Assembly: GCA_900316965.1 (NCBI GenBank)
Contig: ONEY01000021.1
Coordinates: 1-33,914, forward strand
DNA length: 33,914 nucleotides
From: an uncultured Bacteroidales bacterium
GTDB lineage: Bacteria; Bacteroidota; Bacteroidia; Bacteroidales; P3
Direction: 5' to 3'
The notes under the pieces were generated by a model. The model was not told where the DNA came from, ran no database searches, and saw only the letters and a program-made list of their open reading frames with translations. Numbering within the stretch: position 1 is the first letter of the stretch; each line of letters begins with the position of its first letter. Of this stretch, positions 33,675-33,914 are shown in pieces. The position numbers were made by a program, and so were the translations under genes.

Positions 33675-33914
33675 ATGGAAGACAAACTTGCACGTGGATT
33701 CCTGCTCTTCGCGGCGGCTCTCTTCGCGGTGCCGAGTTACCTGCTGTGGCGCAACGCACTTGTCGAGGGGTGGCCCGATGACTTCAACGGTTGGCTGGGA
33801 CTGGTAATGGCTCCATCATTCTCCATTGGGTCATTGATCTACCTCATCTTCTACCGCCGCGTCAAAAAGTTTGACGACGAGTTGCAGGAGGATATGGACA
33901 ACAACACTCGCCGC
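33675..33914 (+). CDS. Two-TM membrane protein, truncated by window end
   Basis: An open frame of 80 codons starting 10 bp after the WG gene and running off the window without a stop. It has hydrophobic helices at about 8-26 (GFLLFAAALFAVPSYLLW) and 43-61 (LVMAPSFSIGSLIYLIFY), followed by a charged stretch (RRVKKFDDELQEDMDNN). Family not recognised; the position and spacing make it a likely member of the same operon. Confidence 0.65.
   Translation, partial: MEDKLARGFLLFAAALFAVPSYLLWRNALVEGWPDDFNGWLGLVMAPSFSIGSLIYLIFYRRVKKFDDELQEDMDNNTRR

Noticed and set aside
32033..33685. A 550-codon open frame on the minus strand over the transketolase C-half and WG gene
   Set aside because: It runs antisense across two well-supported genes, has no recognisable domain, and GC-rich codon structure of the plus-strand genes explains its lack of stops.

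Overview
The window reads as chromosomal DNA from a member of the order Bacteroidales (phylum Bacteroidota); the family cannot be fixed from sequence alone. The evidence is lipoproteins with loose Bacteroidota-type lipoboxes, a plug-less outer-membrane barrel paired with a very long TPR protein, a Bacteroidota-type topoisomerase IV A subunit, a NhaD antiporter, and promoter-like TAnnTTTG elements, sometimes with an upstream TTG, in place of E. coli -35/-10 boxes. No rRNA, tRNA, CRISPR array, phage module or intact insertion sequence was seen.

Layout. (1) 1-841 is a gene-free mosaic of dispersed repeats, a GTAC-rich hairpin, an operator-like promoter facing no intact gene, and a perfect 14-bp inverted repeat. 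(2) 842-13165 is a run of seven minus-strand genes, probably largely co-transcribed from 13165 downward: TPR protein, outer-membrane barrel, folC, topoisomerase IV A, a GT4 glycosyltransferase, hflX, and a one-TM protein with an N-terminal cysteine cluster and a CarboxypepD_reg-like domain. (3) 13372-16171 is a tightly coupled plus-strand pair: an MtaD-like deaminase and a family 5 solute-binding lipoprotein with no permease nearby. (4) 16258-18048 (minus) is a ClC protein with CBS domains; 18357-19349 (plus) is an OmpA-family lipoprotein with a clear terminator; 19434-20057 (minus) is an NlpC/P60 hydrolase. (5) 20348-27639 (minus) carries an O-antigen ligase/polymerase-like protein, a Wzz-like protein, a membrane-anchored lysozyme-like protein, NhaD and YidC. 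(6) 27811-33914 (plus) holds a small lipoprotein, then the N-terminal half of a split transketolase, a VWA protein, a 70-residue protein, a GNAT acetyltransferase, the C-terminal transketolase half fused to a zinc ribbon, a WG-repeat protein and a truncated two-TM protein.

How the genes fit together. Most of the window concerns the envelope (YidC insertion, OM barrel with TPR partner, OmpA anchor, NlpC/P60, Wzz/ligase) and ion handling (NhaD, ClC). Housekeeping genes (folC, topoisomerase IV A, hflX, transketolase) are interleaved. The least ordinary part is 28.4-33.9 kb, where three unrelated-looking genes separate the transketolase halves, the C half carries an extra zinc ribbon, and base composition rises sharply in GC. 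No complete new defence or mobile system was recognised. The best leads are the transketolase/zinc-ribbon locus, the cysteine-cluster membrane protein, the possible sliding-clamp motif at the topoisomerase C-terminus, and the GTAC-type and operator-like elements between genes.
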